NCBI GenBank assembly: GCA_001724355.1
Contig: MEEF01000006.1
Location: 62,001-126,000 of the forward strand
Length of the DNA: 64,000 nucleotides
Direction of reading: 5' to 3'
From: Mesorhizobium sp. SCN 65-20
Lineage (GTDB): Bacteria > Pseudomonadota > Alphaproteobacteria > Rhizobiales > Rhizobiaceae
Part shown: piece by piece, positions 26,253-37,113 of the stretch
Layout of the letters: each line of letters starts with the position of its first letter
Numbering within the stretch: the stretch's first letter is position 1
The notes under the pieces: model-generated
What the model was told of the DNA's origin: nothing
Databases searched by the model: none
Seen by the model: the letters and a program-made list of their open reading frames with translations, nothing else
Position numbers and translations under genes: made by a program

Positions 26253-26299
26253 CCGGCCAGGTTTCGAAATTCCCCACGAAGGTATCACAACCTGGCCGG
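26253..26299. repeat. 11-base perfect inverted repeat
   Basis: The arms CCGGCCAGGTT (26253-26263) and AACCTGGCCGG (26289-26299) match perfectly around a 25-base loop. The position, 90-140 bases upstream of nuoH, suggests a binding site for a dimeric regulator or a leader hairpin. Confidence 0.45.
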
Positions 26300-26594
26300 G
26301 TTGTCCCCGGACAGGTTATCTTGCGCTGCAGTCTTGGCGGTTGCTGCGCCAGCGACCTGTCGATGCAGATCGGTTTACCTTCACATTTTCGCGATCTTTT
26401 TCGCGAAGCGCGCAAATCCGGCACTTGGCACGCGGTTCGCTGCCAATTGCCGCATTCCGCAGGCCTGAGCGTTGCCGACCTAATGCCGAACGCGCCTCTT
26501 GCCCTGCCCGATGCAGCGACAGGGAGCGCGCCCATGCCTTAGGCGCGGAAGTGCCTTGGATGGATAGTCAACCTAAACGGATACGGAGACCTAT

Positions 26595-27248
26595 ATGGAC
26601 CAACCAGCCAGGACGACAGGGCGAAGCCTCCGCGGCACGGCCGCATCAGCCGCAACGCGTAGCACGCGATTGCGGGGACTTGCCCTCGCTGCCGCCATGC
26701 TCGCGGCAGGGCCTGCGGCCGCGCATGAATTCACGGCGGCGATCCTGAGCGTTGGCGAGGGGCGCGAGGCGCGGCTGGCCGAGGCGGTGCGGGGCTTTCT
26801 CCTGGCGGCCGAAGAGCGCGATGGACATGGCGGCCAGACGTCCGATGGCCATATAGGCGGGGTGGACGTGAACATCCTGCCCTTGCCGGCCGAGGCCGCC
26901 GGGGGCGTCGGCGATCTGAACGGCCGGCCTGACGCGACGCCTCACGTGGTGGTGGTCGTTGGTCCTGAGAAAGAGGCCTCAACGGCGATGGCGGAGGCTT
27001 CGGCGAACAGTGCCGTCCTGCGTCCAGGCACCTTGCCGGCGCGCGCCGTGTGGACCGACGCCGCGGCGGCCGACAGCTTCGCCGAGCGCTACCGCAGCGC
27101 CTATGGCACCGCGCCGACGGAGGCCGCGGCTGAGGGCTACAACGCCGCGCGCCGTCTCGATCTTGCAATCCGCCCGCTCGACGGCACGGAACCGCGCGCG
27201 GAACTGGCATCGGCGCTGGCGAAAACCGAAGCCGGCATCGACTGGTAG
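26595..27248 (+). CDS. Exported protein resembling a shortened periplasmic binding protein
   Basis: A 217-aa protein with a long basic N-terminus, then a signal-peptide core (LRGLALAAAMLAAGPAAA, cleavage expected before HEF). The mature part has the stretch DSFAERYRSAYGTAPTEAAA followed by EGYNAARRLDLAIRPL, which resembles the C-terminal lobe of branched-chain-type (LivJ-like) binding proteins. Those are usually 370-400 aa, so this one is much shorter and may have lost a lobe or serve another purpose. The ribosome binding site is GGAGA. No permease genes are next to it. Confidence 0.7.
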   Translation: MDQPARTTGRSLRGTAASAATRSTRLRGLALAAAMLAAGPAAAHEFTAAILSVGEGREARLAEAVRGFLLAAEERDGHGGQTSDGHIGGVDVNILPLPAEAAGGVGDLNGRPDATPHVVVVVGPEKEASTAMAEASANSAVLRPGTLPARAVWTDAAAADSFAERYRSAYGTAPTEAAAEGYNAARRLDLAIRPLDGTEPRAELASALAKTEAGIDW

Positions 27249-27319
27249 AGGTTACGCACCTGCAAAAGGACGATGGCACTCGTGCGGGTGCCATCGGTCA
27301 TTCTTGGCGAGGCTCGCGC

Positions 27320-27541
27320 TCAGCACTGCCAGAAGTGGGCACGCTTCATGCGGTAGCCCGGCTGCTCGCTGCCGCCCGGCTCTTCGTCGCTCGACGGATG
27401 TTCGGCGGTGCGCACCTTATGCTCGCCCTCCTCAGCGGCCTCCGGGTCGTCTTCCGCGGCCTTGTGGTAGTAGGTGTCGTTCGGGTCGCGATAGTTCTTC
27501 GCTGGCTTGCGGATGTGATTTTCGTCGTCTTGCGGCACCAT
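27320..27541 (-). CDS. Small conserved hydrophilic protein
   Basis: A 73-aa charged protein (MVPQDDENHIRKPAKNYRD...), rich in Asp/Glu/Pro and ending in KRAHFWQC. I chose the ATG at 27541 because AGGAGA sits seven bases upstream; the longer frame from 27571 lacks such support. There are no membrane segments or known domains, and the composition suggests an unstructured protein. It is single and flanked by a convergent gene and tRNA-Gln. Function unknown. Confidence 0.65.
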   Translation of the reverse strand: MVPQDDENHIRKPAKNYRDPNDTYYHKAAEDDPEAAEEGEHKVRTAEHPSSDEEPGGSEQPGYRMKRAHFWQC

Positions 27542-27721
27542 TGTTTGTCTCCTGGGTTCCTGAGACAACATGCGGTGGAACGTATGGTTCCTTCAGGCCG
27601 CGGCGCGGCCGGATCGCTCTTGATCGGTGAATTATAGCACCGTTGCGCCGCGCGCCCAAAATTCATGCGCGAGATGCACACAGGTATGGCGTCTGCTGAA
27701 ACTCAGATGCTGTGAGGGAAA

Positions 27722-27796
27722 TGGCTGGGGCGCCAGGATTCGAACCTGGGAATGTCGGTACCAAAAACCGATGCCTTACCGCTTGGCGACGCCCCA
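27722..27796 (-). tRNA. tRNA-Gln (anticodon TTG)
   Basis: Read on the minus strand, the 75 bases fold as a cloverleaf. The acceptor TGGGGCG pairs with CGCCCCA, followed by G and an encoded CCA. The anticodon stem TCGGT/ACCGA encloses the loop TTTTGGT with anticodon TTG, and the T-loop GTTCGAATC is standard. TTG reads CAA, so it is glutamine tRNA. Confidence 0.97.
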
Positions 27797-27911
27797 TTGA
27801 GACGCTGGCGATTCATATAGCGAGCCGCTGGCGAGTCAAATCGACCGCCGCCTTATATGCAGTGCGCGGCAAAAGCACAACGCGCCTTCGCCGCTTTTCC
27901 AAACTCGCAGC

Positions 27912-28247
27912 CTACTCGCCCCAGACGGCCAGTTCGTTGCCGGCAGGGTCGGTGAAATGGAAGCGTCGGCCGCCCGGGAAGGAGAAGATCGGCTTGACGA
28001 TGGTGCCGCCCGCTTCCTCGACGGCCCGAAGCGTCGCCTCGAGTTCTTCCGAATAGAGGATCGGAAGCGGCTTTGCCGGCACTTGCGCCTGGAAACCACC
28101 TTCGAGCCCTTCGTCGAAGGCCGCATAGTCGGGGCCATAGTCGGTGAAGGTCCAGCCGAAGGCAGAACTGTAGAAGGCCTTCACATGATCCATCGTGCCG
28201 GTGGTCGCGGCCATCTCGATGTAGTCCAGCTTGCCGGTCTTTCTCAT
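27912..28247 (-). CDS. VOC-family (glyoxalase/bleomycin-resistance-like) protein
   Basis: A 111-aa protein of the vicinal oxygen chelate fold, with beta-alpha-beta-beta-beta repeats (YIEMAATTGTMDHVKAFYSS, FGWTFTDYG, and the end FHFTDPAGNELAVWGE). Such proteins bind a divalent metal and vary widely in reaction; no specific substrate can be assigned. The ATG at 28247 has AGGAGA upstream; an in-frame extension to 28457 would invade the ppdK leader. Confidence 0.9.
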   Translation of the reverse strand: MRKTGKLDYIEMAATTGTMDHVKAFYSSAFGWTFTDYGPDYAAFDEGLEGGFQAQVPAKPLPILYSEELEATLRAVEEAGGTIVKPIFSFPGGRRFHFTDPAGNELAVWGE

Positions 28248-28288
28248 CGCGGTCTCCTGTATTTGTTCCTGAAATGTTCTATATCGCG

Positions 28289-28327
28289 ATGCCCGCTCGC
28301 GCAAGCGAAAGCAGGGCCAGCGGGCAT
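28289..28327. repeat. 9-base inverted repeat upstream of ppdK
   Basis: ATGCCCGCT (28289-28297) and AGCGGGCAT (28319-28327) form a perfect stem around a 21-base loop between the divergent VOC gene and ppdK. No T-run follows. It could be an operator or leader hairpin. Confidence 0.4.
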
Positions 28328-28449
28328 TAATCGATTGTAGGACATGACGTTTCGGAACTCCGCCTTGCCTTTCGCAGCGCAGCAACATATCGCTCCCCGA
28401 GAAGCGTGCGGCAGCCACCGCCGCTCCACACAGTCGGCGAGGAGAGAGC

Positions 28450-31116
<2,667 letters not shown>

Positions 31117-31148
31117 GCCGGCGGCCATTATCGCGCCAATATTCGGGC

Positions 31149-31176
31149 GCCAGTGACCGACCTATCGGACACTGGC
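31149..31176. repeat. Nested hairpin between ppdK and the deacetylase gene
   Basis: GCCAGTG pairs with CACTGGC, and inside, after one A/A mismatch, CCGA pairs with TCGG around the loop CCTA. This gives 11 base pairs in all. It lies 33-60 bases after the ppdK stop. There is no T-run, so it is either a weak terminator or an mRNA-stability hairpin. Confidence 0.45.
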
Positions 31177-31190
31177 CCTCGGAAATTCCC

Positions 31191-31931
31191 ATGCGCACAT
31201 TTGGCAGGTTGTTGATCGCTGCGGGCTTGGCCGCGGTTCTGGCGACCAGTGCCTCGGCTGCCGCCCTCGTCGAGCCCAAGCTGCACCTCAGGCTAAGCGG
31301 CGAGGCGCACCCGCGGGTAGCGCTCACGCTCGACGCCTGCGGTGGCAGGACCGATGAGCGCATCCTGTCCGCATTGGTGGCCAACCGGATACCGGCGACG
31401 ATCTTCGTCACGGGCACATGGCTTAAGCGCAATACCGGCGCGCTCGCGATGATGAAGGCGCACCCGGATCTCTTCGAACTCGAGGACCATGGCGCAAGGC
31501 ACATCCCTGCGGTCGACGTGCCAAGCACGATCTACGGGCTCAGGAGCGCGGGCAGCGCCGAGGCGGTGACGGCGGAGGTCGAGGCGGGCGCATCCGCGCT
31601 TGTCGGCCGGGGCGGGCCGGCGCCAAGGTGGTTTCGCGGTGCCACGGCAAAATACAGCCAAAGTTCGATAGCCGAGATCCGCCGGCTCGGCTTCCGCATC
31701 GCCGGTTTCTCGGTCAATGGCGACGGCGGCTCGCTGCTGAGCGCCGGCGAAACCGAGCGCCGCGTTTCATCGGCGCGGGACGGCGATGTCATCATCGGCC
31801 ACATCAACCAGCCGACCCACGCCGCCGGAGCAGGACTTGTCAGGGGACTGCTTGACCTCAAGGCGAAAGGCTACGCCTTCGTCCGGTTGGACGATGCCGA
31901 GGATGCCGGGACCGATAGCACGACAGGTTAG
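31191..31931 (+). CDS. Exported polysaccharide deacetylase-like protein
   Basis: A 246-aa protein with a signal peptide (about residues 1-23, ending ATSASAA). The NodB-type fold is indicated by the first motif LTLDACGG with Asp48, the metal-binding His100 and His104 (LEDHGARHIPAV), and the arginine motif RWFRGATAKYS. The LDACGG version, rather than TFDDG, marks a distinct subgroup. It probably removes acetyl groups from a cell-wall or capsular sugar in the periplasm. It ends nine bases before the convergent acidic-protein gene. Confidence 0.88.
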   Translation: MRTFGRLLIAAGLAAVLATSASAAALVEPKLHLRLSGEAHPRVALTLDACGGRTDERILSALVANRIPATIFVTGTWLKRNTGALAMMKAHPDLFELEDHGARHIPAVDVPSTIYGLRSAGSAEAVTAEVEAGASALVGRGGPAPRWFRGATAKYSQSSIAEIRRLGFRIAGFSVNGDGGSLLSAGETERRVSSARDGDVIIGHINQPTHAAGAGLVRGLLDLKAKGYAFVRLDDAEDAGTDSTTG

Positions 31932-31940
31932 GGCTGCTCG

Positions 31941-32648
31941 TCAGGCCGCCGCGCAGAAGGCCTCGACCACGCCGACATAGGCCTCCGCCAGCTTCGCGAG
32001 CGGGCTGTTGCTGCGTGCTGCCGATTCCACCTTCAGCTTGCCGCCCTCTATGGGAAGCGAGAGCAATAGGAACTGGCGACGTGCGCCTTCGCCGATGGAG
32101 GCGGCCGCGACGTGCTTCTCCTGCCCGTCCTCGTCTATGCGCATCTTGAACAGGAGAATGCCGCCGAACGATTCCAGGGCCTCGTCGACGACGTGCGCGA
32201 ACTCATCCTCGGTGACGAACTCCGGCGCGGGCAACGCCGGCTCATCGGCTGCATGGAGTGTTGTGAGCACTTCGATCGCCGATTCGCCGGCCTCGCTGCC
32301 TTCTGTCGATTCGGTCTTTTCGGAAGTCGAAATTTCAGGTTCCGCTGCGACGACAGTGTCGAGCGATTCAGGCTCGATCGGTTCGTCCGACGCCTCGGCG
32401 ACGGGAAGTTCGCTTTCGGCGGATACCGAGGTCTCGGGTTCCTCGGACTCGGCCGCTGCCGTTAGTGCGTCGCCGTCGTTCCGCTGCTCGTCATCTAGTT
32501 CTGCGAGCGATTCTGAATCTGCGATCGCTTCGAGAGTGGCCAGTGGGTCGACGGCAGACTCCAGTGCCTCGCCGGGGAGGGACAACTCTTGCGATGCCGC
32601 TACGTGCTGCGGAATGCCTGATTCTTCCGCATGGGGCTGCGTAACCAT
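31941..32648 (-). CDS. Acidic low-complexity protein of unknown function
   Basis: A 235-aa protein from the ATG at 32648 (AGGGA upstream; a GTG at 32660 is also possible). Residues about 20-150 are extremely rich in Glu, Ser, Ala and Thr (for example ESEEPETSVSAESELPVAEA) and probably disordered. The last 85 residues look folded (EDEFAHVVDEALESFGGILL, then REFLLL-like RRQFLLLSLPIEGGKLKVES). There is no signal peptide. I do not recognise the family. Confidence 0.75.
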   Translation of the reverse strand: MVTQPHAEESGIPQHVAASQELSLPGEALESAVDPLATLEAIADSESLAELDDEQRNDGDALTAAAESEEPETSVSAESELPVAEASDEPIEPESLDTVVAAEPEISTSEKTESTEGSEAGESAIEVLTTLHAADEPALPAPEFVTEDEFAHVVDEALESFGGILLFKMRIDEDGQEKHVAAASIGEGARRQFLLLSLPIEGGKLKVESAARSNSPLAKLAEAYVGVVEAFCAAA

Positions 32649-32807
32649 GTGATCCCTCACATTGCTCTACCCACGCGCCCGTTGGGAAAGGTTAACCCGG
32701 ACCGTGGCCGCAATATGGCCACAAGTCATGAAGCCGGCGCACCGGTCAGGCTAGACAATCGCCGGATTGCACGCCCAAAATGCCCCCGAATGATCTGGGA
32801 GGATCCA

Positions 32808-34445
32808 ATGCTCGGACTGATGCAGGAGTGGCCGCTGCTGTGCCACAAGATCTTGGACCATGCCGCAACGCAGCACCCGCATCGCGAGGTCGTTTCCAGG
32901 TCGATCGAAGGGCCGATCGTCCGCACCACCTATGCTGATCTGAGGACCAGGGCGCTGAAGGTCGCTCAGCGTCTCGACCGGGACGGCTTCAAGACCGGCG
33001 AGCGCATCGCGACGTTGGCCTGGAACAGCGCGCGCCACATGGAGGCGTGGTACGGCATCATGGGCATGGGCGGGGTCTACCACACGCTCAATCCGCGCCT
33101 CTTCGCCGAGCAACTCGTCTGGATCATGAACCACGCACAGGACCAGGCCCTGTTCGTCGACCTGACCTTCGTGCCCCTGGTCGAGAAGATCGCGGCGCAG
33201 GTGCCGTCGCTGAGACGGATCATCGTGCTTACCGATGCCGAGCACATGCCCCAGACGACGCTGGCGAACGCCGTCGCCTACGAGGACTGGCTGGCCGACA
33301 CCGACGGGGACTACGCCTGGAAGCAACTGGACGAGCATGCCGCGGCCGGGATGTGCTACACGTCGGGCACGACGGGCGACCCCAAGGGTGTCGTCTACAG
33401 CCACCGGTCCAACGTGCTCCACGCCATGATCGCGGTCATGCCCGACGCGATGGGCATTTCGGTGCGCGACGTGGTCATGCCCGTCGTCCCGATGTTCCAC
33501 GCCAACGCCTGGGGGCTGGCCCAGAGCGCGCCGATGATCGGCTCAAAGCTGGTGATGCCTGGCGGCAAGATGGACGGCGCGTCGATCTACGAACTGCTCG
33601 ACACGGAGCGCGTCACCTTCACGGCGGCCGTGCCGACGGTCTGGCTGATGCTGCTGCAGCATCTGGAGGAAACCGGCAAGAAGCTGCCGCACCTCGACAA
33701 GGTGGTGATAGGCGGGTCGGCATGCCCGCGCGTTGTGACGGAGAAGTTCGAGCGCAATTACGGCGTCGAGGTCATCCATGCCTGGGGCATGACGGAAATG
33801 TCGCCGCTCGGAACATTGTGCACCCTGAAGCCCGAATACGAGGACCTCGAGGGCGGCGACCGGCTCAACATCCAGCAGAAGCAGGGCTACACCCCCTTCG
33901 GCGTCGAGATGAAGGTCACCGACGACGACAACAACGAACTCCCCTGGGACGGGAAGACGTTCGGACGGCTCAAGGTGCGCGGCCCGGCGATCTCGGCCTC
34001 CTACTATGGCGGCGCAAGCGCGGACCAGTTCGATCATGACGGCTGGTTCGACACGGGCGACGTCGCCCATATCGATTCGCACGGATACATGCAGATCACC
34101 GACCGGTCCAAGGATGTCATCAAATCCGGCGGCGAATGGATTTCGAGCATCGAACTGGAGAATCTCGCCGTCGCCCACCCCGACGTGCAGGAGGCCGCGG
34201 TGATCGGGGTGAAGCACTCGCGCTGGGACGAGCGTCCGCTTCTGGTCATCGTGCGCAAGCAGGGCAAGGAGCCCGCCAAGGCCGAAATCCTGGCGTTCCT
34301 TCAGGGCAAGGTGGCGAAGTGGTGGATGCCCGACGACGTCGCATTCGTCGACGAGATTCCGCATACGGCGACCGGCAAGATCCAGAAAACCACGCTGCGC
34401 GACCGGTTCAAGGACTACCGGCTGCCCACGGACTCGGCCGCATGA
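32808..34445 (+). CDS. Long- or medium-chain acyl-CoA synthetase
   Basis: A 545-aa adenylate-forming enzyme that activates a fatty or aromatic acid with ATP and CoA. Motifs: P-loop [11 protein letters not shown] (residues 184-194), [22 protein letters not shown], and the C-terminal hinge and lysine [15 protein letters not shown] chose the ATG at 32808 because GGGAGGATCC directly precedes it; longer in-frame starts lack one. The length fits medium-chain acyl-CoA synthetases of the AlkK type. Substrate cannot be fixed from sequence. No beta-oxidation genes are beside it. Confidence 0.92.
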   Translation: MLGLMQEWPLLCHKILDHAATQHPHREVVSRSIEGPIVRTTYADLRTRALKVAQRLDRDGFKTGERIATLAWNSARHMEAWYGIMGMGGVYHTLNPRLFAEQLVWIMNHAQDQALFVDLTFVPLVEKIAAQVPSLRRIIVLTDAEHMPQTTLANAVAYEDWLADTDGDYAWKQLDEHAAAGMCYTSGTTGDPKGVVYSHRSNVLHAMIAVMPDAMGISVRDVVMPVVPMFHANAWGLAQSAPMIGSKLVMPGGKMDGASIYELLDTERVTFTAAVPTVWLMLLQHLEETGKKLPHLDKVVIGGSACPRVVTEKFERNYGVEVIHAWGMTEMSPLGTLCTLKPEYEDLEGGDRLNIQQKQGYTPFGVEMKVTDDDNNELPWDGKTFGRLKVRGPAISASYYGGASADQFDHDGWFDTGDVAHIDSHGYMQITDRSKDVIKSGGEWISSIELENLAVAHPDVQEAAVIGVKHSRWDERPLLVIVRKQGKEPAKAEILAFLQGKVAKWWMPDDVAFVDEIPHTATGKIQKTTLRDRFKDYRLPTDSAA

Positions 34446-34582
34446 TCGATGCGAAGGCGAGGGAATAGCTCGCCTTTGAGCTTCAACGGCGAAAGGAATC
34501 CCTTTAATCTGTGGGGACAGCCGATCTGTGCCGCCGTGGGGAGCGGCCGGCTGCACTAGTCCGCAGTGGGTAACGGGGTTCG

Positions 34583-35398
34583 ATGGTCGAGTTTCACACT
34601 AGGTATGTCGTGCCGCGGACGACCCGTGCCGCTGGCCTGTCGAGGGGCATGGCCTCGTTCGCTGCCGTCCTGCTCGCGACGGCGGTGCTGGGTCATCGGC
34701 GTGGTCTGGTCGACACCACCGCCTTTTTCTGGGTCATGGGCATCGTGGCGCTCTTGGCAGCCTTTGCCCTTCTGTTTTCGGGCCTGGCCTTCTCGCGGCT
34801 CTGGAAGTTCGGCGACCAGGGAGGCCACGACCTGACCGTCGGTGCCGTGCTGGCGCTGGTGGTGCTGGCTCCCTTTGCCTATATCGCCTACCAGATAGCC
34901 ACCTTTCCGATGCTGCGCGACATCTCCACGGATCTCGACGATCCGCCTGCGTTGACGGCTGCGGCATCGTTGCGGACGTCGGCGATGAACCCCCTGGCGC
35001 CGAGTTCGCTCGGTCAGCACACCTTGCAAACGGAGGCCTATCCCCTCGTCGTGGGACGCCGCTACGACCTGTCGCTCGACCGCGTCCTGGCAAGCGTCGA
35101 GGCGGTGCTCGACCGTCAGGGCTGGCAAATCGTCGTGCCACCGCCGCCGGCCGACGAAGCCATGGGCGACGTGAACATTGAAGCCGTCGCGCGCACGCTC
35201 ATCCTGGCCCTGCCGTCCGACGTGGCGATCAGGGTCGTCGACGACGGCGACCAGACTTTCGTCGACATGCGCGCGGCTTCGCGCTACGGCCGCCATGACC
35301 TCGGCATCAATGCCGGGCTCATCTCGGCCTTCCTGACCGAACTGGACCAGGAGATCGCAACCCAGGCAGGCACGGCGACGCCGGCAGCGCAGGAATAG
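34583..35398 (+). CDS. DUF1499 membrane protein
   Basis: A 271-aa protein with three predicted membrane segments in its first 110 residues, then a soluble DUF1499 domain (typical stretch YDLSLDRVLASVEAVLDRQG, and DVAIRVVDDGDQTFVDMRAA near the end). The family is of unknown function. The ATG at 34583 follows a GGGG stretch. It ends six bases before the convergent MBL gene. Confidence 0.85.
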   Translation: MVEFHTRYVVPRTTRAAGLSRGMASFAAVLLATAVLGHRRGLVDTTAFFWVMGIVALLAAFALLFSGLAFSRLWKFGDQGGHDLTVGAVLALVVLAPFAYIAYQIATFPMLRDISTDLDDPPALTAAASLRTSAMNPLAPSSLGQHTLQTEAYPLVVGRRYDLSLDRVLASVEAVLDRQGWQIVVPPPPADEAMGDVNIEAVARTLILALPSDVAIRVVDDGDQTFVDMRAASRYGRHDLGINAGLISAFLTELDQEIATQAGTATPAAQE

Positions 35399-35404
35399 CG
35401 TGAG

Positions 35405-36313
35405 CTAGGGCGCGGGGGCGTAGGTGGCTTCGAGCGAGGGCGCGCCATCGCTGACGACTCTACCCGTACCGACGAGGTCCTCCAGATGCGCGAGGACCGA
35501 CAGGCTGGCCGCTCCGAAGAGGCGCGGATCGGTGTCGCGATAGATCGCCTTCACGATGTCTGGGATTGAACGGTCGCCGGCGGCCAGCCGTTCGAGTATG
35601 GCGCGTTCGCGCATCTTGCGATGCGCCTTCAGTCCGCGCACGAATTTCTGCGGAGCCGTGACAAGCCCGCCATGGCCGGGCAGGTAGAACCGGTCGTCGC
35701 GTTCGATCAGGCGGTCGAGCGATGCCATGTAATCGGACATCGCGCCGTCCGGTGGTGCCACGATCGAGGTCGACCAGGCCATGACGTGATCGGCCGAGAA
35801 CAGGATGCCGGTGCCTTCGAGGGCGAAAGCCGCATGGTTCGCCGCATGGCCTGGCGTGAGCACCGCGCGCAGCGCCCACCCGTCGCCGTCGACGAGGCCG
35901 GAATCACCGATCGCCAGGTCGGGCACGAAATCAGTGTCGCTGCTGGCGTCGAGCGCCGGCACTTCCCCGAGGCGCAGGGCACGCGCGGTCCGGTGCGGCC
36001 CTTCCGCCACCGTCTTGGCGCCGGTCAAAGTCTTCAGGCGCGCCGCGAGAGGCGAGTGGTCGCGGTGCGTGTGGCTTACCAGAATATGGCTGACCGGGCG
36101 GCCGGCGATGAAGCGCATGAGCGCGTCGAGATGGGCGTCGTCGTCCGGTCCCGGATCGATCACGGCAAGGGTGTCCTTGCCGACGATGTAGCTGTTGGTG
36201 CCGTGGAACGTGAAAGGGCTGGGGTTGTTCGCGGTCAGCCGCACCACCCCGTCAGCGATGGGCACGGCCTGGCCGTATGCCGGTTCGAAGCGTGTGTCGA
36301 AGTCTAGGGACAT
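35405..36313 (-). CDS. MBL-fold metallo-hydrolase (LACTB2/glyoxalase-II type)
   Basis: A 302-aa zinc hydrolase. The metal motif is HTHRDH (His81, His83, Asp85 and His86), followed by TPGHAANHAAF and SADHVM. The C-terminal 70 residues form a winged-helix-like tail, as in LACTB2-type proteins (KMRERAILERLAAGDRSIPD). Substrate unknown; hydrolysis of thioesters, lactones or RNA is possible in this family. The start at 36313 is divergent from bioY, with a palindrome between. Confidence 0.9.
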   Translation of the reverse strand: MSLDFDTRFEPAYGQAVPIADGVVRLTANNPSPFTFHGTNSYIVGKDTLAVIDPGPDDDAHLDALMRFIAGRPVSHILVSHTHRDHSPLAARLKTLTGAKTVAEGPHRTARALRLGEVPALDASSDTDFVPDLAIGDSGLVDGDGWALRAVLTPGHAANHAAFALEGTGILFSADHVMAWSTSIVAPPDGAMSDYMASLDRLIERDDRFYLPGHGGLVTAPQKFVRGLKAHRKMRERAILERLAAGDRSIPDIVKAIYRDTDPRLFGAASLSVLAHLEDLVGTGRVVSDGAPSLEATYAPAP

Positions 36314-36343
36314 GGCCTGATAGCTGTGCGTTCCAGTGCCTTA

Positions 36344-36361
36344 CGGCAAATTCGTTTGCCG
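36344..36361. repeat. Palindrome between MBL hydrolase and bioY
   Basis: CGGCAAA-TTCG-TTTGCCG is a perfect 7-base inverted repeat with a TTCG centre, 31 bases upstream of the MBL gene and 70 bases upstream of bioY. It may be an operator or a very stable UUCG hairpin. It does not match the known BioR box. Confidence 0.45.
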
Positions 36362-36430
36362 CTTAGCATGGAAGACAATATAGGGAAAACCACGTCGTAA
36401 GGCTTCGACGAACAGACCAAGAGGTTCCAA

Positions 36431-37027
36431 ATGGCCGTTGCATCCAGCAGTTCTACTGCACTCGTCTCCATGGCGCTGCCCGAAAAGGGAGCTCTTCGCC
36501 TGGCAACCCAGGTCCTGCTTGCCATCGGCGGCTCGTTGCTGCTCGTCCTCTCGGCGAAAACCAAGGTCGTGCTCGGACCGGTCGACATGTCGCTGCAGAC
36601 GCTGGTCGTGCTCGGCATCGGCGCCGCCTACGGATTGCGTCTCGGGCTCGCCACGCTGCTGCTCTACATGGCCCAGGGTGCAGCCGGCCTGCCGGTGTTC
36701 CAGAGCACGCCTGAGAAGGGCATCGGCGTCGCCTACATGCTCGGCACCACTGGCGGTTATCTGGCCGGCTTCGTCGCCATGGCGGCAATCGTCGGATGGG
36801 CGGTCGACCGCGGCTGGGGCCGCAGCCTGCTCAAGATGCTCGCAGTGATGCTCGTCGCCGAGGTGGTCATGATGGCGATGGGCTATTCTTGGCTTGCCAT
36901 GCTGATCGGCGCCGACAAGGCCTGGCAGTTCGGCGTCGTTCCATTCATCGTTCCCGACCTCATCAAGGTCGCACTTGCCGCGGCCGCTGTGCCGGCCATC
37001 TGGGCGCTGATCCCCAAGAAGGCCTGA
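36431..37027 (+). CDS. bioY: BioY biotin transporter S-component
   Basis: A 198-aa membrane protein with about six helices. Family stretches are GPVDMSLQTLVVLGIGAAYG, AQGAAGLPVFQ and LGTTGGYLAGFV. BioY binds biotin and works alone or with ECF energising proteins (BioM, BioN), which are not seen next to it. The ATG at 36431 has AGAGG upstream. A strong intrinsic terminator follows at 37053, so it is a single-gene unit. Confidence 0.95.
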   Translation: MAVASSSSTALVSMALPEKGALRLATQVLLAIGGSLLLVLSAKTKVVLGPVDMSLQTLVVLGIGAAYGLRLGLATLLLYMAQGAAGLPVFQSTPEKGIGVAYMLGTTGGYLAGFVAMAAIVGWAVDRGWGRSLLKMLAVMLVAEVVMMAMGYSWLAMLIGADKAWQFGVVPFIVPDLIKVALAAAAVPAIWALIPKKA

Positions 37028-37052
37028 CGGGTACGCAATTAGTGGTTTCGGA

Positions 37053-37086
37053 AACGCTCCGGTCTTACAAGGGCCGGGGCGTTTTT
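37053..37086 (+). terminator. Intrinsic terminator of bioY
   Basis: AACGCTCCGG pairs with CCGGGGCGTT (one G-U pair) around an 11-base loop, directly followed by TTTTT. It lies 26 bases after the bioY stop and just before the epimerase gene, which therefore needs its own promoter. Confidence 0.88.
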
Positions 37087-37113
37087 CTTTGAGTGATGCG
37101 GAGCGCAGATATC

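Larger units (their letters stand above)
26162..26594. other. Gene-free divergent region between nuoH and an exported protein
   Basis: These 433 bases hold no convincing coding sequence. They contain a 15-base palindrome (26195-26209), an 11-base perfect inverted repeat (26253-26263 / 26289-26299), a short CGCGA...TCGCG palindrome near 26388-26404, and a weak sigma-54-like sequence (26426-26441). The first two lie on the nuoH side and could control the inverted nuo genes. Confidence 0.5.

Noticed and set aside
36314..36430. BioR operator for bioY
   Set aside because: No TTATMKATAA-type sequence is present in the region.
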